DNA of 41,390 bases, taken from contig DFWZ01000030.1 of assembly GCA_002381565.1 (NCBI GenBank), positions 1 through 41,390 of the forward strand, read 5' to 3'. The notes beneath the pieces were generated by a model, which was given only the letters and a program-made list of their open reading frames with translations, had not been told where the DNA came from and ran no database searches. Position 1 is the stretch's first letter; each line of letters opens with the position of its first letter. This stretch comes from Gallionella sp. UBA4121. Lineage in GTDB: Bacteria > Pseudomonadota > Gammaproteobacteria > Burkholderiales > Gallionellaceae. Position numbers and translations under genes: made by a program. Below are positions 1 to 8,507 of this stretch, in pieces.

Positions 1-35
1 AAATCCTTGAATTGCAGGAAATGTTTTACTGCCAT
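1..35 (-). CDS. argF: Ornithine carbamoyltransferase, N-terminal fragment (cut by window edge)
   Basis: Only the first 11 codons lie inside the window. Read on the minus strand from the ATG at 35 they give MAVKHFLQFKD, which fits the conserved start of betaproteobacterial ornithine carbamoyltransferase (carbamoyl phosphate + ornithine to citrulline). It begins 12 bases after the argD stop codon on the same strand, and argD-argF is a common pair in this group, so the two are probably one arginine operon. The identification rests on a short peptide plus context; the rest of the gene lies outside the window. Confidence 0.8.
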   Translation of the reverse strand, partial: MAVKHFLQFKD

Positions 36-47
36 GATATGTTCCAA

Positions 48-1220
48 TCAGGTTTGCAAAAATTCTTTGATGAGCGGGCACAGGATGTCCAGCAATTGTC
101 GTGCTTCGTCTTGCGACATCACCAGCGACGGCAACAGGCGGATCACGTTGTCGGCAGTCACATTGATCAAAAGACCCTGCGCAAGCGCCAGCCTGACCAG
201 CTCAGTACAAGGCTTGTTCAGTTCCACGCCTATCATTAATCCCTGGCCGCGAACTTCCACGAAGCCATTCACCCCTTGCAAGGCGGTGATGAAACCCTGT
301 TTGATGAACTGGCCCAGTTGCTCAGTGTGTGCCAGTAGTTGATCCTGTTCCAGGACGTTCAGGGTGGTCAATCCGGCGATGCATGCCAGCGGATTGCCGC
401 CGAATGTCGAGCCATGATTGCCCGGCCCGAAGGTGTTTGCAGCCTTGCCCGCTGCCAGGCAGGCGCCGATCGGTACGCCTGATCCCAGTCCTTTGGCCAG
501 CGTCATGACGTCCGGTAAAATATCCGTGTGCTGGAAGGCGAACCATTTTCCGGTGCGGCCGATGCCGCATTGCACCTCATCGAGCATCAGCAGCCAGTTT
601 TGTTGGTCGCAAATTTTGCGTAATTGTTGCAGGTAGGCGATGTCCAAAGTGCGGATGCCGCCTTCGCCCTGTATCGGCTCGACCAGCACTGCAACTACGC
701 TGGTATTATGTTGAGCTACCTGACGGACTGCCTCCAGATCATCATAAGGCACACGCACAAAGCCCGTGACCAGCGGCTCGAATCCCGCCTGCACCTTGCG
801 GTTGCCGGTAGCGGAGAGCGTGGCCAGCGTGCGTCCGTGGAATGCTTTTTCCATCACGATGATGGCCGGCGCTTCGATGCCTTGTTTGTGGCCGTACATG
901 CGCGCCAGCTTGATCGCTGCCTCATTCGCCTCGCAACCGGAATTGCAGAAGAACACTTCCTGCATGCCTGACAGGCCGCACAGTTTATCGGCCAGCAGTT
1001 CCTGCCCGCTCACCTGATAGACGTTGGAGCAGTGGATCAGTTTGCCGATTTGTTCGGTGAGGGCGGCGGTGAGGCGCGGATGGGCGTGACCCAATGTGTT
1101 CACGGCGATGCCGGACAATCCATCCAGATAACGTTTTCCCTCGCTATCCCATAGCCAGACGCCTTCCCCGCGTTCAAACGCGACAGGCAGGCGAGCATAA
1201 GTGTTCATCACATGTGACAT
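48..1220 (-). CDS. argD: Acetylornithine aminotransferase
   Basis: A class-III PLP-dependent aminotransferase of 390 aa, the usual length for ArgD. It converts N-acetylglutamate semialdehyde to N-acetylornithine in arginine synthesis and often also acts on succinyl-diaminopimelate semialdehyde in lysine synthesis. Visible family marks are the GSTFGGNPLA stretch, LMLDEVQCGIGRTGKWFAF (the Asp binding the PLP ring nitrogen) and the PLP lysine in TLAKGLGSG at about K243. The start at 1220 has an AAGGT Shine-Dalgarno seven bases upstream; an internal Met four codons later (MNTYARLP) is an alternative. It is followed at once by argF on the same strand. In the cytoplasm it supplies ornithine, linking it to the decarboxylase further along the window only in a general metabolic sense. 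Confidence 0.97.
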   Translation of the reverse strand: MSHVMNTYARLPVAFERGEGVWLWDSEGKRYLDGLSGIAVNTLGHAHPRLTAALTEQIGKLIHCSNVYQVSGQELLADKLCGLSGMQEVFFCNSGCEANEAAIKLARMYGHKQGIEAPAIIVMEKAFHGRTLATLSATGNRKVQAGFEPLVTGFVRVPYDDLEAVRQVAQHNTSVVAVLVEPIQGEGGIRTLDIAYLQQLRKICDQQNWLLMLDEVQCGIGRTGKWFAFQHTDILPDVMTLAKGLGSGVPIGACLAAGKAANTFGPGNHGSTFGGNPLACIAGLTTLNVLEQDQLLAHTEQLGQFIKQGFITALQGVNGFVEVRGQGLMIGVELNKPCTELVRLALAQGLLINVTADNVIRLLPSLVMSQDEARQLLDILCPLIKEFLQT

Positions 1221-1345
1221 ACGGTACCTTTAATGTGCGGGATGATCCGCCGTTCAGCTACTGGCCATAAACAATGGCGTATATTGAGCCAAACAACCCT
1301 GTCTAGGCAAGAGAAACAGCCAATAAAATGACAGGCTATAAAGCA

Positions 1346-1373
1346 ATCAAGCCGACATTTCTGTCGGCTTGAT
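1346..1373 (-). terminator. Hairpin downstream of rpsT, probable terminator
   Basis: A perfect 12-bp stem (1346-1357 with 1362-1373) closes a 4-base TTTC loop. On the minus strand it lies about 130 bases after the rpsT stop and is followed by TGCTTTATA, a weak T-rich tail. A second, weaker 8-bp hairpin (1447-1454 with 1460-1467) sits between it and rpsT. Together they probably end the short rpsT transcript and separate it from argD. Confidence 0.55.
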
Positions 1374-1503
1374 GAATTTGCTGGTGCAGGTTTCAGGTAG
1401 CGGACTGAGGCGAAAATCGTCTAATCCATTACTAATAATCAGACCATTAAGTCGTTAACCGACTTAAGTGGCGGGTTACCTGTTCCGGTGCATCAAAGAG
1501 CAA

Positions 1504-1767
1504 TTAAGCCATTGCCTTGATAGCCGCAGACAGACGGCTCTTATGGCGAGCTGCCTTGTTCTTGTGGATGATCTTCTTGTCGGCGATGCTATCCACGGTG
1601 CTGACTGAAGCTTGGTACACGGACTGAGCTGCTGTTTTGTCGCCAGCCTCAATCGCTTTGATCACTTTTTTGATCGCAGTGCGCAATTCAGAGCGCAAGC
1701 TGCTGTTATGAGCATTTTGTTTTACTGCTTGACGAGCACGTTTACGGGCTTGTGCGCTATTTGCCAT
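1504..1767 (-). CDS. rpsT: 30S ribosomal protein S20
   Basis: An 87-aa very basic protein starting MANSAQARKRARQ, typical of S20, which binds 16S rRNA near helix 44 and helps early assembly of the small subunit. Length and composition match the family throughout. The start is fixed by a strong AAGGAG eight bases upstream. It stands alone between argD and an MFS exporter and has its own promoter (1808-1836) and a downstream hairpin, as is usual for rpsT. S20 is known in enterobacteria to repress its own translation; nothing in the short leader here proves that. Confidence 0.98.
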   Translation of the reverse strand: MANSAQARKRARQAVKQNAHNSSLRSELRTAIKKVIKAIEAGDKTAAQSVYQASVSTVDSIADKKIIHKNKAARHKSRLSAAIKAMA

Positions 1768-1807
1768 GTTACTACTCCTTGAAATTCAGCCAGCTGGAAA
1801 GGGGAGC

Positions 1808-1836
1808 ATTCTACTGACTTCCTCGGACTTGTGCAA
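1808..1836 (-). promoter_or_regulatory. Sigma-70 promoter of rpsT
   Basis: On the minus strand a TTGCAC -35 box (1836-1831) and a TAGAAT -10 box (1813-1808) are separated by exactly 17 bases. The -10 box ends about 40 bases before the rpsT start codon, giving a short leader. Spacing and sequence are close to the sigma-70 consensus, as expected for a strongly expressed ribosomal protein gene. Confidence 0.7.
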
Positions 1837-1911
1837 ATTTTTTACGGAAGCAGGTCTGCAATAAGCTTTTTCGGGCTCTATAGCTGCCTGTTCATGATGG
1901 CGGCGTGCGGC

Positions 1912-3153
1912 CTATAGCCGGACTGCTTTGCGCTGATCGTGCATCACGATGCGCGTGACAAACGCGATCGCCAGCAGATTTGCCGCGATTGCCACGTAGC
2001 CCACCCGGTCATAACCAATAATCTGGCCTGCTGCATTCTGCGTGGTGATGAAGCCTGCCAGGGTCGCCGCCAGACCGCTGGCCAGTTGCTGCGTGGCTGA
2101 GTTGAGTGACATGAACGTGCCGCGCAGTTTCGGCTGGGCAGCCGAGGTGATGATGGCCATCGCCGGGATCATGCGTCCCGAAATCAGCACGAAGAACAAG
2201 GTGGTGCAAATCAGCCATACCCAGAGCGGTGCAGCTCCGATCTGGGTGACGGCGAACAAGGGCAATGTGGCGAATATTGCCATGATGCGATAAATTTTGA
2301 CCTTGCCGGCAGCATCCGCCCAGCGTCCGATCAGGCGCGAACTAATCAGCGTGGCCGCACCGCCTGCCAGGTAAACATAGGGGATGTCATGCAGCGATAT
2401 ACCGACGTTCGATACCGCATAAACGGTGATATACGGGATCACGGTGAAACCGGAAAACAGGATCAGCATGGTAAAGATCAGCGCACGCAGATGATTGGCG
2501 TCATTGAGCACTTCGAACATCGCCGAGAATGGATGCGCGCGTTTAGCCTGTCCTGAGCCTGTCGAAGGACTCAGGTGATGTCGGACGTCAGGCAGGTGGC
2601 GCAGCGCTACGATAAGGAATAGCACGGTGCTGCAGGCGATCAGGATGAAGGGCGCGCGCCACTGGAAGTGGTTGGCCAGCCACAACGATAGCGGTACGCC
2701 GGCCACGGTGGAAAGCGAAAATGAGGCCGAAATGACGCCGCTGGCAGTGGCGCGTCGCTCGAACGGAATCAGATCGCCGACCAGGGTTTGCACCATTGCC
2801 CCGATGATGCCGCCGAACGCACCCGCCAAGCCTCTCGCGATCAGCAGTGTGGCATAACTGGGCGACAGGCCGCAGGCCAGCGTCGCCAGGCCGAACAGTG
2901 CGAACACGGTCAGCAGCAGGCGTTTGCGCTCGAATTTGTCGACAAAGGTGGCGGCGAGCACGCCGGCCAGCGCTGCACTGAAGCTGTAGGATGCGACCAG
3001 GAAGCCGAACTGATGCGTGCCGATGCCAAATTCATGCATCAGAATCGGTCCCAGCGGCATCATGATCATGAAGTCGAGGATATGGGAAAATTGCATGCCC
3101 GAGAGAGTCAGCAGCAGATAACGTTCTCGTTGCGGGGTCAGGGTGTGGGGCAT
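1912..3153 (-). CDS. MFS transporter (DHA1-type, drug/sugar exporter-like)
   Basis: A 413-aa major facilitator protein with 12 predicted membrane segments and no signal peptide. The loop after the second segment has the positively charged DKFERKRLL stretch, the usual MFS motif A region, and RGLAGAFGGIIGAM lies in the next segments. It resembles AraJ/CmlA-type proton-driven exporters; the substrate cannot be read from sequence. The central cytoplasmic loop between the two six-helix halves contains a translated dispersed repeat (2547-2575) that reads SPSTGSGQA in this frame, an extra segment relative to related transporters. It is transcribed away from dnaE, with about 140 bases between the two starts. 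The start Met at 3153 gives a natural MFS N-terminus (MPHTLTPQRER). Confidence 0.88.
   Translation of the reverse strand: MPHTLTPQRERYLLLTLSGMQFSHILDFMIMMPLGPILMHEFGIGTHQFGFLVASYSFSAALAGVLAATFVDKFERKRLLLTVFALFGLATLACGLSPSYATLLIARGLAGAFGGIIGAMVQTLVGDLIPFERRATASGVISASFSLSTVAGVPLSLWLANHFQWRAPFILIACSTVLFLIVALRHLPDVRHHLSPSTGSGQAKRAHPFSAMFEVLNDANHLRALIFTMLILFSGFTVIPYITVYAVSNVGISLHDIPYVYLAGGAATLISSRLIGRWADAAGKVKIYRIMAIFATLPLFAVTQIGAAPLWVWLICTTLFFVLISGRMIPAMAIITSAAQPKLRGTFMSLNSATQQLASGLAATLAGFITTQNAAGQIIGYDRVGYVAIAANLLAIAFVTRIVMHDQRKAVRL
2547..2575. repeat. Dispersed palindromic repeat inside the MFS gene
   Basis: The core GTCCTGAGCCTGTCGAAGGAC is bounded by GTCCT/AGGAC arms and belongs to a short 'CTGAGCCTGTCGAAGG' repeat family that is common in many proteobacterial genomes. 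Here it lies in frame in the large central loop of the transporter and is translated as SPSTGSGQA, so it adds a flexible stretch without breaking the gene. Confidence 0.75.
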
Positions 3154-3194
3154 GGCGACTGAAAATTATTACGTGAGCGGCATTCTACCAGCAA

Positions 3195-3208
3195 CAGGAT
3201 TCAGGATT
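3195..3208. repeat. Two 7-bp tandem units upstream of dnaE
   Basis: Two exact copies of CAGGATT, followed by a partial match, lie in the space between the divergent MFS and dnaE genes. Alone this would be negligible, but the same heptamer family recurs at many gene boundaries in the window. Confidence 0.5.
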
Positions 3209-3295
3209 TTATCCGTGAATTCATTTCATCTGCCAATTACAGATACGCGAAGTGTAGTGGTAAAATCAGCGCTGAATATTCATAATCACTCAGTC

Positions 3296-6200
3296 ATGTT
3301 GTCACCCGCCTTCGTCCATCTCCGTCTGCACAGCGAATATTCCATCACCGATGGGATGTTGCGCATCGATGAGGCGGTAGCAGCCGCGAAAAGCGACGGG
3401 ATGCCGGCGCTTGCACTGACCGACCTGTCCAACTTTTCCGGCCTGGTGAAATTTTACAAGGCTGCGCGCGGCAAAGGGATCAAGCCGGTTGCCGGTGTTG
3501 ATGTGTTCATCACCAATGACGCAGACAGAGACAGGCCCTATCGGTTGCTGTTGCTGTGCCAGTCGGTCGAGGGCTATCACAGGCTTTGCCGCCTGTTGTC
3601 GAGGGCCTATCTGTCCAACCAGTATCGCGAGCGCCCTGAGTTGCGTCGCGAGTGGTTTCGCGAGGAAGGCACCGAGGGGTTGATCGCCCTGTCGGGCGCG
3701 CATCTGGGCGATGTGGGCAGCGCGCTCCTCGCAGGCAACGCGGCACTGGCACGCCAAGTGCTCGGTGAATGGGCTGGGCTGTTCGATGACCGTTATTACA
3801 TTGAACTGCAGCGCGCAGGATTCGCCGACGAAGAATCTTATATACATGCAGTTCTGCCGTTAGCCGCTGAGTTCGACCTGCCGGTCGTTGCAACCCATTC
3901 AGTACAGTTTTTGAGTGCTGACGATTTCAAGGCGCATGAGGCGCGCGTGTGTATCGCCGAAGGTTATGTGCTCAACGACAAACGCCGCGAGAAGGCGTTC
4001 ACGCAGCAGCAGTATTTCAAGACGCAGGCCGAAATGACCGCACTGTTCGCCGATTTGCCTGAGGCATTGCAAAACAGCGTGGAAATTGCCAGGCGCTGCA
4101 ATCTCACGCTGGTGCTGGGCAAGCCGCGCTTGCCGGATTTCCCCACGCCCAACGGCGAGAGTCTGGACGATTTTCTGCTCAGCGAATCCGAGCGCGGCCT
4201 GACGCAGCGCATGGAATTGCTTTATCCGGATGAGACCGAGCGCGCGGCAAAACTCCCGCAGTACCGGGAACGGTTGCTGTTCGAGATCAAAACCATCATC
4301 AATATGGGCTTCCCCGGCTACTTTCTGATCGTGGCAGACTTCATCCGCTGGGCGAAAGCCTACCGCTCGGACGCCTTTCCCAACGGCGTGCCGGTCGGAC
4401 CGGGGCGCGGTTCCGGCGCCGGTTCGCTGGTGGCATACTGTCTGCTCATCACCGACTTGGATCCGCTGCGTTACGAGTTGCTGTTCGAGCGCTTTTTGAA
4501 TCCCGAGCGCGTGTCCATGCCCGACTTCGACGTGGACTTTTGTCAGGACGGACGCGAACTCGTCATCGACTACGTGAAGAATAAATACGGTGCGGCGTGC
4601 GTGTCGCAGATCGCCACCTTCGGCACCATGGCGTCCAAGGCGGTGATCCGCGATGTGGGTCGGGTGATGGAGTTCCCGTATGGCTTGTGCGACAGGCTGT
4701 CCAAGGCGATTCCATTGGAGGGCGTGAAACCGGTTTCGCTCAAAAAAGCGCGTGAGATGGAGCCGGAGATCAACGCCATCGCGAATAGCGAAGAGGGCGT
4801 GCCGGAGTTGCTGGAACTGGCGATGCGTCTGGAGGATTTGACGCGCAACGTTGGCATGCATGCCGGCGGCGTGGTGATCGCGCCGGGGAAACTGACCGAT
4901 TTCTGTCCGTTGTATTGCACTGACGGGGGAAGTAGCGTGGTGAGCCAGTTCGACAAGGACGATGTCGAGGCCATCGGCCTGGTGAAGTTCGACTTTCTGG
5001 GCTTGCGCACGCTGACCATCATCGACTGGGCGATGCGCCACGTCGCGCGGCTTGCAGGCGGCACCGCGCCGTTCACGCTGGAAACGATCCCGCTGGACGA
5101 CAGACCTACCTACGACCTGCTGAAAAAATGCAACACCACCGCCGTGTTTCAGCTCGAATCGCGCGGCATGAAGGACCTGATCAAGCGGCTGCAGCCCGAT
5201 ACCTTCGAAGACATCGTCGCGCTGGTCGCGCTGTTTCGTCCGGGCCCGCTGGAATCCGGCATGGTGGACGACTTCATCAACCGTAAACACGGCAAAGCCA
5301 CCGCAGATTATTTTCATCCCGACCTGGAAGTCTCGCTAAAACCCACTTACGGCGTGATCGTGTACCAGGAGCAGGTGATGCAGATTTCGCAGATCATCGG
5401 CGGCTACACGCTGGGCGGTGCGGACATGCTGCGCCGAGCGATGGGCAAGAAAGATCCCGAGGAAATGGCCCGTCAGCGCGACATTTTTGTGGCGGGCGCG
5501 GTTAACCGAGAGATCGACAAGAATCTGGCCACAAGGCTGTTCGACTTGATGGAAATGTTCGCAGGTTACGGCTTTAATAAGTCGCACTCTGCGGCCTATG
5601 CGCTGGTGGCCTATCAGACGGCATACCTCAAGGCCCATCATCCTGCGGCGTTCATGGCCGCGACCTTGTCGGGCGATCTGGATAACACCGAAAAGGTGCG
5701 CACTTTTTATGCCGATACCCTGCAACAGGGTATTGAGATTTTGTTGCCCGATGTGAACAGTTCCGGTTATGCGTTCTCGCCTGTGGATGAGAAAACCATT
5801 CGCTACGGGCTGGGTGCGGTCAAGGGTACCGGCGAGGCGGCGATTGCCGGCATCGTCAAGGCCCGTGCGCCTGGGCCATTCAAGGATTTATTCGACTTTT
5901 GCCGGCGCGTGGACAAGCGTGTGGTCAATCGTCGCACTATTGAAACCTTGATACGTGCCGGCGCGTTTGATTCCATCAGCGATCATCGTGCGGCGCTGAT
6001 GGCAAGCGTGGATGCGGCGCTGGCAAGCGCCGACCAGCAGGCGAGAGCCGTCAATCAGGATAGCCTGTTCGGCGAAGATGACGCTGATGCCGTGCTGATC
6101 GAACAGAAATTCGATGCGCCGCGCTGGAGTCTGCGCGAACAGCTGGCACATGAAAAAACCAGTCTGGGTATTTATCTGGGCGGTCATCCGTATCAGGAGT

Positions 6201-6802
6201 ACCAACTGGAATTGGCGAATTTCATCAAGGTGCGTCTGGGCGATCTTAACCCGTCGTTCGTTGGAAAAACAAATGGCGGTGGGGGCGGGTATGGTGCGCG
6301 GCGCGGTGTGCCGGTGCTGCTGGCGGGCATCGTGTCTGGACTGCGATTGCAGCAGACGCGGCGCGGGCGCATGGCGGTCATCACGCTGGACGACGGCAGT
6401 GCTCAAGTTGAACTAACGGTGTTCAACGAGGAATACGAAAAAAGCCGACAGTGGATCAAGGAAGATGAATTACTGGTGGTGCAAGGCAAGGCCAGCCTGG
6501 ACGAGTATTCGGGTAATGTGCGGGTGGGCGGCGAAGAGCTGTTCAATTTCGCTCAGGCGCGTTCACATTTCGCCCGGCACCTCTTGTTGAATTGCAGCGG
6601 TAATCCCGGCATCGTGCAACTTATGGAAATCCTCAAGCCCTGGAGCGAGGGAGAATGCCGTGTGCTGATTCAGTACAGCAATGGTGTGGCCAGTTGCCAG
6701 TTACGCCTTGGGGAAGTCTGGCAGGTGACGCTCGCCGATGAATTATTGCACGATTTGAGCTGTGCCTTGCAACCGGAGAATGTGAGGGTGGTTTATGGCT
6801 AG
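3296..6802 (+). CDS. dnaE: DNA polymerase III subunit alpha
   Basis: The replicative polymerase catalytic subunit, 1168 aa from the chosen start, close to the 1160 aa of E. coli. An open frame extends further upstream, but homology begins at FVHLRLHSEYSITDG, so the ATG at 3296 is preferred; no clear Shine-Dalgarno precedes it. The N-terminal PHP domain (about residues 5-280) is followed by the palm with PDFDVDF (D410 and D412, matching the catalytic D401/D403 of E. coli) and the third aspartate in VKFDFLGL (D566). Fingers follow, with the NVGMHAGG and ALFRPGPLESGMVDDF motifs. Near the C-terminus an OB fold (GRMAVITLDDGSAQVELTVF) precedes the tau-binding region. It acts in the cytoplasm in the replisome with DnaQ and HolE. 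No intein or frameshift is seen. Confidence 0.98.
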   Translation: MLSPAFVHLRLHSEYSITDGMLRIDEAVAAAKSDGMPALALTDLSNFSGLVKFYKAARGKGIKPVAGVDVFITNDADRDRPYRLLLLCQSVEGYHRLCRLLSRAYLSNQYRERPELRREWFREEGTEGLIALSGAHLGDVGSALLAGNAALARQVLGEWAGLFDDRYYIELQRAGFADEESYIHAVLPLAAEFDLPVVATHSVQFLSADDFKAHEARVCIAEGYVLNDKRREKAFTQQQYFKTQAEMTALFADLPEALQNSVEIARRCNLTLVLGKPRLPDFPTPNGESLDDFLLSESERGLTQRMELLYPDETERAAKLPQYRERLLFEIKTIINMGFPGYFLIVADFIRWAKAYRSDAFPNGVPVGPGRGSGAGSLVAYCLLITDLDPLRYELLFERFLNPERVSMPDFDVDFCQDGRELVIDYVKNKYGAACVSQIATFGTMASKAVIRDVGRVMEFPYGLCDRLSKAIPLEGVKPVSLKKAREMEPEINAIANSEEGVPELLELAMRLEDLTRNVGMHAGGVVIAPGKLTDFCPLYCTDGGSSVVSQFDKDDVEAIGLVKFDFLGLRTLTIIDWAMRHVARLAGGTAPFTLETIPLDDRPTYDLLKKCNTTAVFQLESRGMKDLIKRLQPDTFEDIVALVALFRPGPLESGMVDDFINRKHGKATADYFHPDLEVSLKPTYGVIVYQEQVMQISQIIGGYTLGGADMLRRAMGKKDPEEMARQRDIFVAGAVNREIDKNLATRLFDLMEMFAGYGFNKSHSAAYALVAYQTAYLKAHHPAAFMAATLSGDLDNTEKVRTFYADTLQQGIEILLPDVNSSGYAFSPVDEKTIRYGLGAVKGTGEAAIAGIVKARAPGPFKDLFDFCRRVDKRVVNRRTIETLIRAGAFDSISDHRAALMASVDAALASADQQARAVNQDSLFGEDDADAVLIEQKFDAPRWSLREQLAHEKTSLGIYLGGHPYQEYQLELANFIKVRLGDLNPSFVGKTNGGGGGYGARRGVPVLLAGIVSGLRLQQTRRGRMAVITLDDGSAQVELTVFNEEYEKSRQWIKEDELLVVQGKASLDEYSGNVRVGGEELFNFAQARSHFARHLLLNCSGNPGIVQLMEILKPWSEGECRVLIQYSNGVASCQLRLGEVWQVTLADELLHDLSCALQPENVRVVYG

Positions 6803-6813
6803 TCGCTTCGCCA

Positions 6814-6891
6814 CACCAAATTTATTTTGGTGAAATTCTGCTTGCTGACGGTCTGCCACAGGGCCGTTACAGGGGGAAATATATCCCCCTG
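6814..6891. terminator. Two hairpins between dnaE and the convergent lipoprotein gene
   Basis: Two stems occupy the gap between convergent genes: CACCAAA/TTTGGTG (6814-6832, 5-base loop) and CAGGGGGA/TCCCCCTG (6870-6891, 6-base loop). Neither has a good T-run on either strand, so they are only candidate transcript ends. Confidence 0.4.
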
Positions 6892-6930
6892 AAGTTGCGA
6901 TTGAATCCGCGAAGTTTAAAATTCCTGCAC

Positions 6931-7662
6931 TTACCTTCTGATGATCATGTCGCTTTCAATTTTAACCTTGTCGCCGCGTACTACATCAGGAAGGGTGTTT
7001 TGATTGAAAGTACGTTCCTCACCAGTATTCATTTTCACTACGATATTGTAACTCTTGGTTTTTTTGCTGATTTTCTCAATTTTGTTGCCGGCGAATGCGC
7101 CGCCAACCGCGCCTGCGACTGTCGCCAGATCACGCCCCGTGCCACCGCCGACCTGATGACCCAGTACACCTCCTAAAACGCCCCCGGCAACTACACCCAA
7201 GCCAGAACCGGCACCTTCGGCTTCAATTTCGTTGACCGATAAGACTGTCCCGCAATTAATGCACACACTTGTATTTTGATGTGTTGGGTTGGAAGAAATA
7301 GACGTGGCGGTACTCGCGCGCCGTTCCTTTTTTGCGCTTGCAGCACGTTGTTCCGCTGTAATCTTTTTCCTCTCATTTGCAACAGCTTCTTGAACGGCTG
7401 CATCCTGTTTGGCTTTTTCTTCTGTCTTGGCTGCCGCGATAGCATCTTGCTTGTCTTTTTCAGCCGTTTGTTCGGTAATCATTTGTTTTTTGGCTTCTGC
7501 GACGGCCTGGTCAACTACCACCTTGGTTTGTGCAGCAGTTTCTTCGGCAGTCGGCTTGGGTGAACAGGCTGTAACCACACTGATTGCTGCCAGTGCCATC
7601 AGGGTGGTGGTAATAACGGAGATGACAGACTTGGGTTGTTTGGGTGATGAGTGAGAATTCAA
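6931..7662 (-). CDS. Glycine-zipper 2TM-domain lipoprotein (SlyB/17-kDa antigen-like)
   Basis: A 243-aa envelope protein. It begins with a signal peptide ending in the lipobox VTAC (lipidated Cys at about residue 33), then a long Ala/Glu/Lys/Gln-rich stretch (about 38-115) likely to form a helical rod or coiled coil. A VCINCG pair of cysteines follows, and then a glycine-zipper segment (about 150-195, GLGVVAGGVLGGVLG... and TVAGAVGGAFAGNKIE) of the kind found in SlyB-like outer-membrane lipoproteins. The start codon is TTG, chosen because a perfect AAGGAG (7669-7674) sits six bases upstream and no ATG fits. The helical insert between lipobox and zipper is longer than in simple SlyB proteins. 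The role is probably envelope integrity, by family only. It converges on dnaE. Confidence 0.85.
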   Translation of the reverse strand: MNSHSSPKQPKSVISVITTTLMALAAISVVTACSPKPTAEETAAQTKVVVDQAVAEAKKQMITEQTAEKDKQDAIAAAKTEEKAKQDAAVQEAVANERKKITAEQRAASAKKERRASTATSISSNPTHQNTSVCINCGTVLSVNEIEAEGAGSGLGVVAGGVLGGVLGHQVGGGTGRDLATVAGAVGGAFAGNKIEKISKKTKSYNIVVKMNTGEERTFNQNTLPDVVRGDKVKIESDMIIRR

Positions 7663-7978
7663 TTTGCGCTCCTTCGGATGTGCAGGTTAATTGGGGCAAC
7701 TTATTTACATTTGGTCGAACGATTCACTATGCAGAGCTGAGATATCAAATCAGGATATCGCTCACCGACTCTATGTATAGGCGCCGCCGGGTTTGGCAAG
7801 AGATATTGCATGTTCTGGCCAAATGAAAATTGGCTGAGGTTTTATATTCGGCCTCGTTACAGGCTGAGCATAATCTGCGGGCGTGCAGAGTACTTGCTCT
7901 CAGTGAATTGCCACTTTACGCTATTCATACATACACTACTGTGCGGTAACGAACATAGTGCATCATCCCTGCATGAAT
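7663..7978. other. Intergenic stretch with no recognisable gene
   Basis: About 316 bases between the lipoprotein gene and the ribbon-helix-helix gene. It contains the lipoprotein ribosome-binding site (7669-7674) and presumably that gene's promoter. I see no convincing ORF, RNA gene or strong repeat. Confidence 0.5.
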
Positions 7979-8176
7979 CTATGCGGGATTGCCTGGCTTG
8001 CTGGTCCCGATAAGGCTCCTGGTGGCATAGTCTGCCCCATGCCGCTCCATATAGTCCCGAATCAGCTGGCGGACGACCTGCGATGGCGTGATGTCCTGAG
8101 CGGCACAAAGTTCCTCGAAAGCTTTTTTCTTCGCCGGGTCTATCAATAAGGTCAGTCGGGCAGTTTTGGTTTCCAT
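7979..8176 (-). CDS. Small ribbon-helix-helix (CopG/Arc-like) DNA-binding protein
   Basis: A 65-aa protein with a short N-terminal beta strand (TARLTLLIDPAKKKAFEELC) followed by two helices containing ITPSQVVRQLIRDYM, the usual pattern of ribbon-helix-helix repressors such as CopG, Arc and many antitoxins. Such proteins dimerise and insert the beta ribbon in the DNA major groove. No toxin gene adjoins it: the downstream neighbour is the lipoprotein, and upstream lies an apparently empty stretch. It may be an orphan regulator or the leftover of a toxin-antitoxin or plasmid-type locus. The Shine-Dalgarno is weak, but the family match is good over nearly the whole length. The target is unknown. 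Confidence 0.75.
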   Translation of the reverse strand: METKTARLTLLIDPAKKKAFEELCAAQDITPSQVVRQLIRDYMERHGADYATRSLIGTSKPGNPA

Positions 8177-8507
8177 TTTCGGCTATTCTGTTTTTTAAAA
8201 TCGTTGTGAAGTTTGATGCAAAATCCTCCAATACACTGAAGCGTCATCGTGTAAGGTTGACAGGTAGGGATGCATCAGTGAGCACCGCACCCGTTATTTT
8301 TTCAATTAACACCGGACAAACGGATTCTGATGCTTGGCGATGATTGCCGGGCATGGAACAAACGATATTCAAAAGCGTTATGGTCAGGTGATGCGCTCTT
8401 CCATATTTCGACGGTTGCCAGACTCTTGAATTTAGCGAGCGTGGTTTTGATTATGGCCGGTGCTTGAAAGAGAGATTTTCCATGCAGAGTGTTAATTTTA
8501 ATCAATA
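8177..8507. other. Intergenic stretch without a supported gene
   Basis: About 331 bases between the ribbon-helix-helix gene and the spermidine-synthase-like gene. A 67-codon frame (8302-8505, minus, TTG start three bases after the preceding stop, with AAAGGA inside that gene's end) is formally possible but resembles nothing I know. No RNA gene or clear repeat is visible. Base composition is somewhat more A+T rich than the flanking genes. Confidence 0.4.

Noticed and set aside
3143..3295. Upstream start for dnaE (51 extra codons)
   Set aside because: It would overlap the divergent MFS gene start, lacks homology, and includes heptamer repeats; DnaE homology begins just after the ATG at 3296.
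3899..5317. 472-codon open frame antisense to dnaE
   Set aside because: Long antisense frames arise from the GC-biased third positions of a strongly coding gene; the translation is His/Arg/Gln-rich without any domain.
8302..8505. 67-codon frame on the minus strand after the spermidine-synthase-like gene
   Set aside because: The TTG start and upstream AAAGGA look coupled, but the peptide resembles nothing known, composition is unlike its neighbours, and the region otherwise looks intergenic.
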